Shown here piece after piece: positions 33,655 to 41,280 of a DNA stretch of 64,000 nt. The first letter of the stretch is position 1. Each line of letters starts with the position of its first letter. Below the pieces are notes generated by a model. It searched no databases and had not been told where the DNA came from. It saw only the letters and a program-made list of their open reading frames with translations. Made by a program: the position numbers and the translations under genes. Location: positions 1 to 64,000 of the forward strand of contig QHSL01000071.1 of assembly GCA_003220435.1 (NCBI GenBank). The letters run 5' to 3'. Origin of the DNA: Candidatus Rokuibacteriota bacterium. GTDB lineage: Bacteria > Methylomirabilota > Methylomirabilia > Rokubacteriales > CSP1-6.

Positions 33655-34821
33655 TCACGCGCGCAGCGCGCGACGGAACCGGTCCCGGATGACGGCCGGC
33701 GGGTGAGGGATTCGCGGGACCGTCGCCTCTACCGCGGTGACCTTGACGAGGATGAAGTGCGGTCCGCGCGTGCCGAGCGCCGATCGCAGCGCCGCGGCGA
33801 TCGCGGGCGGCGTCGTCACCGCCGTCGCCGTGCGATAGCCGGCGCCGCGCGCGAGCCGATCGAGCCGCACCTCGCGGGACGGCGAGGCTTGGCCGCCGGT
33901 CGAGCCGTAGACCTCGTTGTCGAACACCAGGTGGACGAAGTTCTGCGGCCCGAGGCTGCCGACCATGGCCAGCGTCCCCAGGCCCATCAAGAGGTTGCCG
34001 TCGCCGTCGAAGACGACGCTCGCGCGCGCCGGCCGGACCAGCGCGAGCCCGAGCCCGATCGCGGCCGCCAGCCCCATCGAGCCGATCATGTAGAAGTTCT
34101 GCGGCCGGTCCGCCGTCGCGAAGGACTCACGGCACACGTACCCGTTGGCGTGGATCACCGGCGCGTCGCCGAGCTCCTTGACGGCGACCGCGAGCGCCTC
34201 CTGGCGGGAGATCACTCCGTGCAGGATCTCTGGATCGGAGCCGGCGGCCCCGGTCCGGCGGTTCTCCGCCGCATCACGGTCGGCCCGGCGCGCGCTCGCG
34301 GCACCGTCCGCCACGACACCGTCGGACGCTCCGGTCGCGACGACGCCCGGCGGAACGAGGATCGCGACCGGCGCTTCACGCGCGTCCATCTCTCGGCGCG
34401 CCCAGGCCAGCAGCTCGTCCGCCGAGTCCGATCCGAGGATCCGGTGGGGAATGCGCAGGAGATCGAGGAGGCTCGGCGAGATCTCGCCCATCAGGAGGTG
34501 CTCGGGCGCGTCCTGGCCGGCGAAGCCCCGCCATGTGACGATCAGCAGCGCCGGGAACCCGTACATGAGCGACAGCGACGCGAGCGCGTTGAGGCTCGTG
34601 CCGAGCCCCGAGTTCTGCATCACTACGACCGGGCGGCGCCCGCCGAGCCAGGCGCCGGCCGCGAGCCCGACCGCGGCGTCCTCGCGCACCGCCGCGACGT
34701 AGGGGTCGCGCCGGCGGCGCTCCAGCGCCGTGATGAGGGTCTCGACGAGCGAGCAGGGGACGCCGGTGAAGAAGTCGAAGCCGTGTCGGTCGAGAAGGGC
34801 TGCGAGCTCGGCGCCGGACAC
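33655..34821 (-). CDS. ThDP-dependent phosphonopyruvate/sulfopyruvate decarboxylase-type protein
   Basis: A 388-residue thiamine-diphosphate enzyme. The pyrimidine-binding half has FFTGVPCSLVETL, an activating glutamate in AVREDAAVGLAAGAWLGG and VVMQNSGLGTSLNALASL; a low-complexity linker (about 165-205) leads to the diphosphate-binding half with FDGDGNLLMGLGTLAMVG and FDNEVYGSTGGQ. The nearest families are phosphonopyruvate decarboxylase and fused sulfopyruvate decarboxylase; the GVPCS form leans to the latter. No PEP mutase or sulfolactate gene is in view, so the true 3-substituted pyruvate is open. It starts at GTG 34821, 10 bp after mlaC, with GGAGTA as ribosome site. Confidence 0.8.
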   Translation of the reverse strand: MSGAELAALLDRHGFDFFTGVPCSLVETLITALERRRRDPYVAAVREDAAVGLAAGAWLGGRRPVVVMQNSGLGTSLNALASLSLMYGFPALLIVTWRGFAGQDAPEHLLMGEISPSLLDLLRIPHRILGSDSADELLAWARREMDAREAPVAILVPPGVVATGASDGVVADGAASARRADRDAAENRRTGAAGSDPEILHGVISRQEALAVAVKELGDAPVIHANGYVCRESFATADRPQNFYMIGSMGLAAAIGLGLALVRPARASVVFDGDGNLLMGLGTLAMVGSLGPQNFVHLVFDNEVYGSTGGQASPSREVRLDRLARGAGYRTATAVTTPPAIAAALRSALGTRGPHFILVKVTAVEATVPRIPHPPAVIRDRFRRALRA

Positions 34822-34831
34822 TACTCCGGGC

Positions 34832-35473
34832 TCACCGCCGCGAGGTCCGCCGGTGCTTCTCCTCCTCGAGGAACTCCTCCTGCTTCGTCTTCATCTTCTT
34901 CACCAGCTCCTGGTACGACGAGGTCGTGATGATCTTGTTGAACTGGGTCCGGTAGTTCGCGATGAGGCTGACGCCCTCGATGACGACGTCGTAGACGAGC
35001 CACTTGTCGCCCTTGCGGAGCATCCGGTAGTCGATGGGGATGTCGGTCCCCTGCTTGGTCACGAGGCGGGTGCGGACGATGGCGTTCTCGATCTCGATGG
35101 ACTCGCCCGTGAACTGGATCCGCTCACCGCCGTAGAGCTCGATCTTCGAGATGTACGAGCGCTCCAGGAGGTCCGAGAAGAGCTGGACGAACTCCTCGCG
35201 CTCGGTGGGCGTCCGGGTCGACCAGTGCCGGGCGAGCGAGCGCTTCGCGGTCTCCGAGAAGTCGAAGATGTCGTTGGCGACCTGCCGCACCGCCGTCCGC
35301 CGATCCTTCTGCTTGCCCTCTTTCTTCAGCTCCGGATCCTCGAGGATCTTGAGGACCCGATCGATCTGGGACTTGAGCTGATCGGTCGGGGCGCCGGCCC
35401 ACACCGGGCTCGGGCCGATCACGATGGGCAGGACGAGCGTGATGAGCGCGAGGGCGCGGCCGACGTGAGCCAT
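34832..35473 (-). CDS. MlaC/HpnM-family periplasmic lipid carrier
   Basis: A 213-residue exported protein of the MlaC/Ttg2D family (PF05494). Residues 1-26 are a signal peptide ending VWAG. The mature part has DFSETAKRSLARHW, FVQLFSDLLERSYI, IDYRMLRKGDKWLVYDVVIEGVS (read as strands of the lipid pocket) and NYRTQFNKII. MlaC shuttles lipids between the inner-membrane MlaFED complex and the outer membrane; the hopanoid-linked version is called HpnM. With squalene-hopene cyclase and HpnN in the same operon, hopanoid carriage is likely. The C-terminus is unusually basic and charged (KKMKTKQEEFLEEEKHRR). Confidence 0.88.
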   Translation of the reverse strand: MAHVGRALALITLVLPIVIGPSPVWAGAPTDQLKSQIDRVLKILEDPELKKEGKQKDRRTAVRQVANDIFDFSETAKRSLARHWSTRTPTEREEFVQLFSDLLERSYISKIELYGGERIQFTGESIEIENAIVRTRLVTKQGTDIPIDYRMLRKGDKWLVYDVVIEGVSLIANYRTQFNKIITTSSYQELVKKMKTKQEEFLEEEKHRRTSRR

Positions 35474-35483
35474 CGACGACCTC

Positions 35484-35924
35484 CTAGATCTTGCCGAAGA
35501 TGTACTTCGACAGCAGCTCTTCGAAATCCACCGGGGCTTCGACTTCGCGGATCTTGCCGTTGGGGCCGATGATCTTCTCGGACCCGCCCGGGCTGATGCG
35601 TACGTACCGCTCGCCGATGAGCCCCTTGGTCTTGATCGACGCGATCGAATCCTCCTGGAGCTTGACGCCGGACTGCAGCCGGACCGTGACCCGCGCCTGA
35701 TAGTCGACCAGGCCGATTTTCTCGACCCGCCCGATCTCGACGCCCGCGATCTCCACGCTGGAGCCGGCCTTCAACCCCCCGACCGACGGGAAGTCGACGG
35801 TGACCACGTAGCCCCGGCCGCCCAGGAACGACACCCGGCCGAGCTGGACCGAAAGATACCCCATCGCCAGGATGCCAAGGAAGACGAAGATCCCCACCGC
35901 GATGTTCACGCGCGTGCGCTCCAT
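35484..35924 (-). CDS. mlaD: MlaD-family inner-membrane lipid-binding protein
   Basis: A 146-residue protein with one N-terminal membrane helix (about 8-27) and a single MCE domain: VTVDFPSVGGLKAGSSVEIAG, VGRVEKIG-type strand, DSIASIKTKGLIGERYV and a closing amphipathic VDFEELLSKYIFG. MlaD forms a hexameric ring on the MlaFE transporter through which lipid passes. I placed the start at ATG 35924 (MERTRVNIAVG), the usual family start, with GGAGGGAGAC upstream. It lies 16 bp after mlaF. Confidence 0.9.
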   Translation of the reverse strand: MERTRVNIAVGIFVFLGILAMGYLSVQLGRVSFLGGRGYVVTVDFPSVGGLKAGSSVEIAGVEIGRVEKIGLVDYQARVTVRLQSGVKLQEDSIASIKTKGLIGERYVRISPGGSEKIIGPNGKIREVEAPVDFEELLSKYIFGKI

Positions 35925-35940
35925 CAGTCTCCCTCCGCCA

Positions 35941-36684
35941 TCAGTGTCCCTCCGAATTGTCGGGCTCGCCACGGATGAACTGGCGCACGACCCGGTTGGC
36001 CGAGGCCTGGATCGCCGCCGGCGGCCCCACCTCCACGATGCGACCCTCGTGCAGCATGGCCACCGTGTCGGCGATCTCGAAGATCTCGGGGATCTCGTGG
36101 CTCACCATGAGCGCGGTGAACCGGAACCGGCGATGGAGATCGAGAATCAGATGATGGATGGTGTTGACGAGCACCGGGTCGAGGCCCGTCGTCGGCTCGT
36201 CGAAGAAGATGATCTCCGGCTCGGTCACCAGCGCCCGCGCGATCGCCACGCGCTTGCGCATGCCGCCGGAAATCTCGGCCGGGAACTTCGCGCCCACGCC
36301 CTCGAGCCCCACCTGGCCCAGCGCGGCCTCGACGCGCTTGGCGATCTCGTCGGTCGGCATCCGGAGCTTCTCGCGGAGCGGGAACGCGACGTTGTCGGCG
36401 CAGGACATCGAGTCGAACAGCGCCCCGCCCTGGAACACGACGCCGTAGCGCCGCCGAATCCCGTCGAGCGCGCGCCCCGTCAGGTGCGTGATCTCGACAC
36501 CGTCCACGAGGACGCGGCCGGCGTCCGGGCGCAAGAGGCCGATGAGGTGCTTGAGGAAGACCGACTTGCCGCCGCCGCTGCGGCCGATGATGACCGTGAT
36601 CGAGCCGGTGGCCACCTCGAGGTCGAGGTCGCGCAGCACCGGCTGCCGGCCGAACGACTTCCGCAGGCCTTCGACTTTGATCAC
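35941..36684 (-). CDS. mlaF: MlaF-family ABC ATPase of the lipid transporter
   Basis: A 247-residue ATPase. Walker A is GRSGGGKS (34-41), the Q-loop is GVVFQGGALFDSM, the signature is ISGGMRKRVAIARAL, and Walker B is IIFFDEPTTGLDP, all as in MlaF. It powers MlaE. The start is GTG 36684, which overlaps the stop of a preceding minigene as GTGA; GAGGCGAGCCT gives a ribosome site inside that minigene. A TTG at 36762 would add 26 residues in frame, but that extension is just the translated 44-bp repeat and is unlikely. Confidence 0.88.
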   Translation of the reverse strand: MIKVEGLRKSFGRQPVLRDLDLEVATGSITVIIGRSGGGKSVFLKHLIGLLRPDAGRVLVDGVEITHLTGRALDGIRRRYGVVFQGGALFDSMSCADNVAFPLREKLRMPTDEIAKRVEAALGQVGLEGVGAKFPAEISGGMRKRVAIARALVTEPEIIFFDEPTTGLDPVLVNTIHHLILDLHRRFRFTALMVSHEIPEIFEIADTVAMLHEGRIVEVGPPAAIQASANRVVRQFIRGEPDNSEGH

Positions 36685-36768
36685 AGGCTCGCCTCGCCTC
36701 CGGCTGCGGCTCGCACAACCATCATCACAGGCTCGCCTCGCCTCCGGCTGCGGCTCGCACAACCATCA
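36681..36768. repeat. Perfect tandem duplication of a 44-bp unit between mlaE and mlaF
   Basis: Positions 36681-36724 and 36725-36768 are identical over all 44 bases, and the next four bases begin a third copy. On the coding (minus) strand each unit carries a ribosome site (GGAGGCGAGGCGAGCC) and an open frame reading (M)MVVRAAAGGEASL then TGA. The first minigene's stop overlaps the second's start (TGATG), and the second's stop overlaps the mlaF GTG. The whole mlaE-mlaF gap consists of this repeat. Expression of the minigenes is not shown. Confidence 0.9.
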
Positions 36769-36771
36769 TCA

Positions 36772-37566
36772 CTAGGGGAGGATCGAGCCCATGAAGTAGT
36801 CCCAGACGAGGATCAGCACCGACGAGAGGACGACCGCCTGGGTCGTCGCGCGCGCCACTCCCTCGGCGCCGTGGCCCACGTTGAAGCCCTTGTACGTGCA
36901 GACCCACGTCACGACGACGCCGAACGAGACGGACTTCCAGAACCCGGTCATGATGTCCTTCATATCCACGAACGTCTGCATCTCGCCGAAGTACGTGCCC
37001 GGCGAGAGGCCGAGCAGCTCGACCCCCACCAGGTACCCGCCGAAGATCCCGACGACGTCGAAGATCGCGGTCATCAGCGGGAACGTCACCAGGCCGGCCA
37101 GGATCGAAGGCGCGACCAGGTAGCGCATCGGGTTCAGCGCCATGACGGTCAGCGCGTCGATCTGCTCGGTGATGCGCATGATGCCGATCTCGGCGGTGAG
37201 CGCCGAGCCCGCGCGGCCGGTGACCATGAGCGCGGCCAGCACCGGGCCGAGCTCGCGGATCAACGACAGCGCGACGGCTGGCCCCAGGAACGCCTCGGAG
37301 CCGAACCGGACGAGCGTCAGGTAGACCTGCAGCCCAAGCACCATCCCGGTGAACGCGCCGGTGAGGAGGATGATCAGGAGCGATCGGTAGCCGATGTAGT
37401 TGATGCGATCGACGAACGCGCGGACTTTGAACGGCGGCGTCGCGATCGCGATCAGCGCTTCGACGAAGAAGGTCCCGAACCGGCCGAGCGAATCGACGGC
37501 AGAGATGGTCCAGCCACCGACGGCGTCGAACGGGCGCAGCGCCGGTGAGAGCGACCGATCAGCCAT
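36772..37566 (-). CDS. mlaE: MlaE-family lipid ABC transporter permease
   Basis: A 264-residue membrane permease of the MlaE family with five or six helices: YIGYRSLLIILLTGAFTG, then the conserved SLIRELGPVLAALMVTGRAG and EIGIMRITEQIDALTVM segments, and late helices near VVVTWVCTYKGF. It is the inner-membrane core of the MlaFEDB lipid transporter. Its start ATG 37566 overlaps the end of the squalene-hopene cyclase gene by 8 nt, so cyclase and transporter are made together. Confidence 0.92.
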   Translation of the reverse strand: MADRSLSPALRPFDAVGGWTISAVDSLGRFGTFFVEALIAIATPPFKVRAFVDRINYIGYRSLLIILLTGAFTGMVLGLQVYLTLVRFGSEAFLGPAVALSLIRELGPVLAALMVTGRAGSALTAEIGIMRITEQIDALTVMALNPMRYLVAPSILAGLVTFPLMTAIFDVVGIFGGYLVGVELLGLSPGTYFGEMQTFVDMKDIMTGFWKSVSFGVVVTWVCTYKGFNVGHGAEGVARATTQAVVLSSVLILVWDYFMGSILP

Positions 37567-39460
37567 GCGCGCGGCGGTAGATTCCCAGCGCCCAGAGCGG
37601 GAAGTACTTCGCGTACAGATGGTACTTCAGATAGAACACGCGCGGGAACCCGGTGCCGTTCCAGAGCGCGTCCTCCCACGAGCCGTCGGGGTGCTGCGTT
37701 CTGAGCAGATACTCAACGCCGCGCGCCACGGTGGTTCCGGATGTGCGCCCGGCCGCGAAGAGGCCGAGCAGCGCCCAGGCGGTCTGGCTCGGCGTCGACT
37801 CGCCGGCGCCGGCGAACGCGTAGTCATCGTAACTCTCGCAGGTCTCGCCCCAGCCGCCGTCCTTGTTCTGATGGCGCTCGAGCCAGCGGACCGCGCGCTG
37901 CACGTACTCGTGACGGGGGTCCTCGCCGATGGCCGCCAGCCCGCGCAGCACGGACCACGTGCCGTAGACGTAGTTCACGCCCCAGCGTCCGTACCACGGC
38001 CCGTCGTGGCGCTGCGTGTTGCGCAGGAACTGGATCGCGCGCTGGACCGGCTCCAGGTCCTTGCTGTGGCCGAGCGTACCCAGCAGCTCGAGCCCGCGTC
38101 CGGTCAGGTCCTCGGTCGACGGATCGAGCAGAGCGCCGTGATCGGCGAACGGGATGTGGTTGAGGTAGAGACGATTGTTGTCGGCGTCGAACGAGGCCCA
38201 CCCGCCGTCCTGCCCCTGCATGCCGAGGAACCAGCCGAGGCCGCGCTCCTTGGCCGCCTGCGCGGTGGTGTCGTCGAGCCCGCGAATCTTCTCGAGCGCC
38301 ATCACCACCATGGCGGTGTCGTCGAGGTCCGGATAGAAGTCGTTGCCGTACTGGAACGCCCACCCGCCCGGCTGCACGTGCGGCCGCTTCACCTGCCAGT
38401 CGCCGGGCACCAGTACCTGCCGGTCGATCATCCACTCGCCGGCGCGCTGCAGCTCGCGATGGTCTGGTGGGAGCCCGCTCTCGATCAGTGCGTTGACCGC
38501 GAGGGCGGTGTCCCACACCGGCGACGGGCAGGGTTGATAGTGGAGCTCGTCGCCGTTCTCGACCGCGAGCGCCTCGATCTCCTTGAGCTGCCCCGACACG
38601 AGCGGGTGATCGTCCGGGTAGCCGAGCAGCCGCATGGCGAGGATCGAGTTGGCCATCGCGGGATAGATCCCGCCCAGGCCACCCGGGACCGCGAGTCGCT
38701 CCTCGAGCCACACCCGCGCCGCCTCGATCGCGCGCTTGCGCAGCGGGCGCACCGAGAAGCGCTCCCAGATCTTGAGCCCGTCGTCCACCGCGATGAAGAA
38801 GCTCTTCCAGAAGAGTCCCCGCCAGGTGAAGGGCTCGGGCACGCGCGGGAAGCGGAGGCTCGTCCGCTCACGCGGCTGCGGCCACAGCTCGTCGAGGGCC
38901 AGGCGCGGCGGCAGCCACTTCACCGGCTTGCGGTCCATGAGGATGAGCAGCGGCACCACCACCGTGCGCGACCAGTACGAGATCTCGTAGATGTTGAACA
39001 GGAAGAACGGCGCCGGCAGCAGCATGATCTCCGCCGGCATCGTCGGCACGCCGTTCCAGTCGTACTCGCCGAACAGCGCCAGCTGGATCTTGGTGAAGAC
39101 GTCGGCTTTCGCCGGCCCGCCCATCTCGCGGATCCGCTCTCGGGCCGCCGTCATCGCCGGGTCGCTGACGGTCACCCCGGCCAGCTTCATGGCGAAATAC
39201 GCCTTGATCGTCGCCGACAGGTTGGCCGGGCCGGCCTCGAAGAGGTTCCAGCCGCCGTCGGGAAGCTGCCGCCTTCGCAAGTACCGGACGGCCCGCACCT
39301 CGCGGTCGTGGTTGACCCGGTCGAGCAGATGGCCGAGGAGCAGGAACTCGGAAGTGATCGTCGTGTTGGCTTCGAGCTGGCCAACCCAGTGGCCGTCAGG
39401 GGCCTGGAGGCCGAGCAGATGCACCTGGGCGCGCGCGATCGCGTCGTGCAGGTCCCTCAC
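37559..39460 (-). CDS. shc: Squalene-hopene cyclase
   Basis: A 633-residue monotopic membrane enzyme that cyclises squalene to hopene/hopanol in one step. The proton-donating DxDD motif is DLDD at 378-381 in a YPDLDDTAMV context. Several QW repeats are visible (for example PDGGWNLFEAG, GQDGGWASFD, NKDGGWGETCESY, PDGSWEDALWNG), and the C-terminal FYLKYHLYAKYFPLWAL is typical. Length equals well-studied family members (about 630). It begins with GTG 39460 with no ribosome site; TACCAT 7 nt upstream marks a likely leaderless start. It is the first gene of the minus-strand operon. Confidence 0.95.
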   Translation of the reverse strand: MRDLHDAIARAQVHLLGLQAPDGHWVGQLEANTTITSEFLLLGHLLDRVNHDREVRAVRYLRRRQLPDGGWNLFEAGPANLSATIKAYFAMKLAGVTVSDPAMTAARERIREMGGPAKADVFTKIQLALFGEYDWNGVPTMPAEIMLLPAPFFLFNIYEISYWSRTVVVPLLILMDRKPVKWLPPRLALDELWPQPRERTSLRFPRVPEPFTWRGLFWKSFFIAVDDGLKIWERFSVRPLRKRAIEAARVWLEERLAVPGGLGGIYPAMANSILAMRLLGYPDDHPLVSGQLKEIEALAVENGDELHYQPCPSPVWDTALAVNALIESGLPPDHRELQRAGEWMIDRQVLVPGDWQVKRPHVQPGGWAFQYGNDFYPDLDDTAMVVMALEKIRGLDDTTAQAAKERGLGWFLGMQGQDGGWASFDADNNRLYLNHIPFADHGALLDPSTEDLTGRGLELLGTLGHSKDLEPVQRAIQFLRNTQRHDGPWYGRWGVNYVYGTWSVLRGLAAIGEDPRHEYVQRAVRWLERHQNKDGGWGETCESYDDYAFAGAGESTPSQTAWALLGLFAAGRTSGTTVARGVEYLLRTQHPDGSWEDALWNGTGFPRVFYLKYHLYAKYFPLWALGIYRRAHG

Positions 39461-39467
39461 GGCCGTG

Positions 39468-39473
39468 ATGGTA
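39468..39473 (-). promoter_or_regulatory. Candidate -10 box for the squalene-hopene cyclase operon
   Basis: TACCAT on the minus strand, exactly 7 nt before the GTG of shc, with no ribosome site between, so the operon message is probably leaderless. The 44-bp gap to the divergent plus-strand operon must hold both promoters; TAACAT at about 39472-39477 is a possible -10 for the plus side. Confidence 0.4.
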
Positions 39474-39504
39474 ACATGCGGACTCGACGACGGAAACTTA
39501 ACGA

Positions 39505-40245
39505 ATGGATCTTGTCGTCGGCACGCTGGCGCTGCGCCCGTATGTATTCGTGTTTCTGGCGCTGTTCCTGCTGGCGGGGGCGGTCGATCTCGGCTGGCGG
39601 CGCACCCTGGGGTTCGGCGGCTGTGTCTGGCCGGTGGCCTGGCTCTCGGAATTCTCGTCGACGCGGACCGGCGTCCCGTTCGGGTATTACCAGTACACCG
39701 GGCTGACGTGCGGCCGCGAGCTCTATATCGCCGACATTCCCTTCGTCGACGCCCTGTCCTTCACCTTCCTCGCTTACGCGGCGTTCTGCCTCGCGCGCGC
39801 CGCGCTCGCCGGCCGCGAGCCGATCGGGTGGACGACGGCGATCGTCGCCGGTGTGCTGATGATGGCGCTCGACGTCGTGATCGACCCCCTCGCGGTGCGC
39901 GGCGACCGGTGGTTCCTCGGGCGATTGTTCGCGTACGCGACCCCTGGCATCTACTTCGGGGTGCCGCTCTCGAACTTCCTCGGGTGGGTCATCGTCGGTG
40001 CCGTCGGGGTCGGCGTGTATCTTTTTCTCGCGCCGGATGGGGGTGGGCGGAGGGTCTGGCCAGGAGTGGCGTTATACTACGGCGTGCTCGGCTTCAACCT
40101 CGGCGTTACGATGTGGATCGGTGAGTGGTTCATGGCCGCAGGGGGCGCGGTGCTTCACCTCGCGATTGCCGCGGCCATCTGGCGCATCCAACGAACAGTG
40201 GTGACGCAAGGAAGTCCGGAGAACCGAGGAGCTCAACGCGCATGA
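39505..40245 (+). CDS. Carotenoid biosynthesis protein, CruF-like
   Basis: A 246-residue membrane protein with about seven helices of the PF04240 family, which includes CruF, the hydratase that adds water to the ends of carotenoids such as gamma-carotene or bisanhydrobacterioruberin. The conserved EFSSTRTGVPFGYYQYT and TFLAYAAFC, DPLAVRGDRWFL and GIYFGVPLSNFLGW parts are clear. In a hopanoid operon it might hydrate a polyprene or hopene double bond, or colour-linked carotenoids may be co-made; no other carotenoid gene is in the window. It starts at ATG 39505 and overlaps hpnH by 4 nt. Confidence 0.82.
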   Translation: MDLVVGTLALRPYVFVFLALFLLAGAVDLGWRRTLGFGGCVWPVAWLSEFSSTRTGVPFGYYQYTGLTCGRELYIADIPFVDALSFTFLAYAAFCLARAALAGREPIGWTTAIVAGVLMMALDVVIDPLAVRGDRWFLGRLFAYATPGIYFGVPLSNFLGWVIVGAVGVGVYLFLAPDGGGRRVWPGVALYYGVLGFNLGVTMWIGEWFMAAGGAVLHLAIAAAIWRIQRTVVTQGSPENRGAQRA

Positions 40246-41264
40246 GTGTTCCGCTGTCTCAGATGTGGGCGGTCGCGTCCTACGTCCTCCGTCAGAAGCT
40301 GGCCGGTCGCGAGCGATACCCGCTGGTGCTCATGCTCGAGCCGCTCTTCCGGTGCAACCTCGCCTGCGCCGGCTGCGGCAAGATTCAGTACCCGGCGCAG
40401 ATTCTCAGGAAGCACCTGACGGTCGAGCAGTGCCTGGCGGCGGTCGACGAGTGCGGCGCGCCGGTCGTGTCGATTCCCGGCGGCGAGCCGCTCATGTACC
40501 CGCACATCGGGCCCCTGGTGAAGGCGCTGGTGGCTCGCCGGAAGTACGTCTACCTGTGCACCAACGCCATCCTCTTGAAGGAGAAGCTGGAGGCCGGCCT
40601 CTTCGAGCCCTCCAAGTACTTCTCGCTCAGCATCCACCTCGACGGCCTCCAGGAGGCACACGACGAGGCGGTGTGCCGCGACGGGGTCTACGTCGACGCG
40701 GTCGAGGGGATCAAGGCGGCGCTCAGTCGCGGCTTCCGGGTGACCACGAACTCGACGCTCTTCGACGGCGCCAACGCGCTCCGGATGCGCGAGTTCTTCG
40801 ACACGATGATGGATCTGGGTGTGGAAGGCATGATGATCTCCCCCGGCTACAGCTACTCCAAGGCGCCGGACCAGGAGCACTTCCTCCGGACCCAGCGCGC
40901 CCACGACCTGTTCTCCACGCTGCTGTCGAACCCGAAGCGTCGGTGGAAGTTCAACCAGTCGCCGCTGTTCCTGCAGTTCCTCATGGGCAAGCGCGACTTC
41001 GAGTGCACCCCCTGGGGCAACCCGACCTACAACGTGTTCGGCTGGCAGCGCCCCTGCTACCTGCTGCAGGAGGGCTATGCCGCGACGTTCAGGGAGCTGA
41101 TGGAGACCACCCGCTGGGAGAATTACGGGCGGCGGAGCGGCAACGAGAAGTGTCGCGACTGCATGGTGCACTGCGGGTACGAGCCCTCGGCGGTCCACCA
41201 CACGTTCGCCTCGTGGCGCGGCTTCCGCGACACCGTGCAGGCCACCGTCACCGGACGGTACTGA
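40242..41264 (+). CDS. hpnH: Adenosylhopane synthase HpnH (radical SAM)
   Basis: A 340-residue radical SAM enzyme. It joins the 5'-deoxyadenosyl group of SAM to diploptene to give adenosylhopane, the first C35 hopanoid. The [4Fe-4S] cluster site is CNLACAGC (Cys38, Cys42, Cys45). SIPGGEPLMYPHI is the SAM-binding region, and the C-terminal CxxC-rich part (CRDCMVHCGYEPSA) is typical of HpnH. The ATG at 40242 overlaps the preceding gene's stop as ATGA. Confidence 0.94.
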   Translation: MSVPLSQMWAVASYVLRQKLAGRERYPLVLMLEPLFRCNLACAGCGKIQYPAQILRKHLTVEQCLAAVDECGAPVVSIPGGEPLMYPHIGPLVKALVARRKYVYLCTNAILLKEKLEAGLFEPSKYFSLSIHLDGLQEAHDEAVCRDGVYVDAVEGIKAALSRGFRVTTNSTLFDGANALRMREFFDTMMDLGVEGMMISPGYSYSKAPDQEHFLRTQRAHDLFSTLLSNPKRRWKFNQSPLFLQFLMGKRDFECTPWGNPTYNVFGWQRPCYLLQEGYAATFRELMETTRWENYGRRSGNEKCRDCMVHCGYEPSAVHHTFASWRGFRDTVQATVTGRY

Positions 41265-41280
41265 CGCCGGAGGTCAGGGC

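Noticed and set aside
36685-36762. In-frame TTG start giving MlaF a 26-residue N-terminal extension
   Set aside because: The added residues are only the translated 44-bp repeat, and a GTG with a ribosome site lies at the family's normal start.
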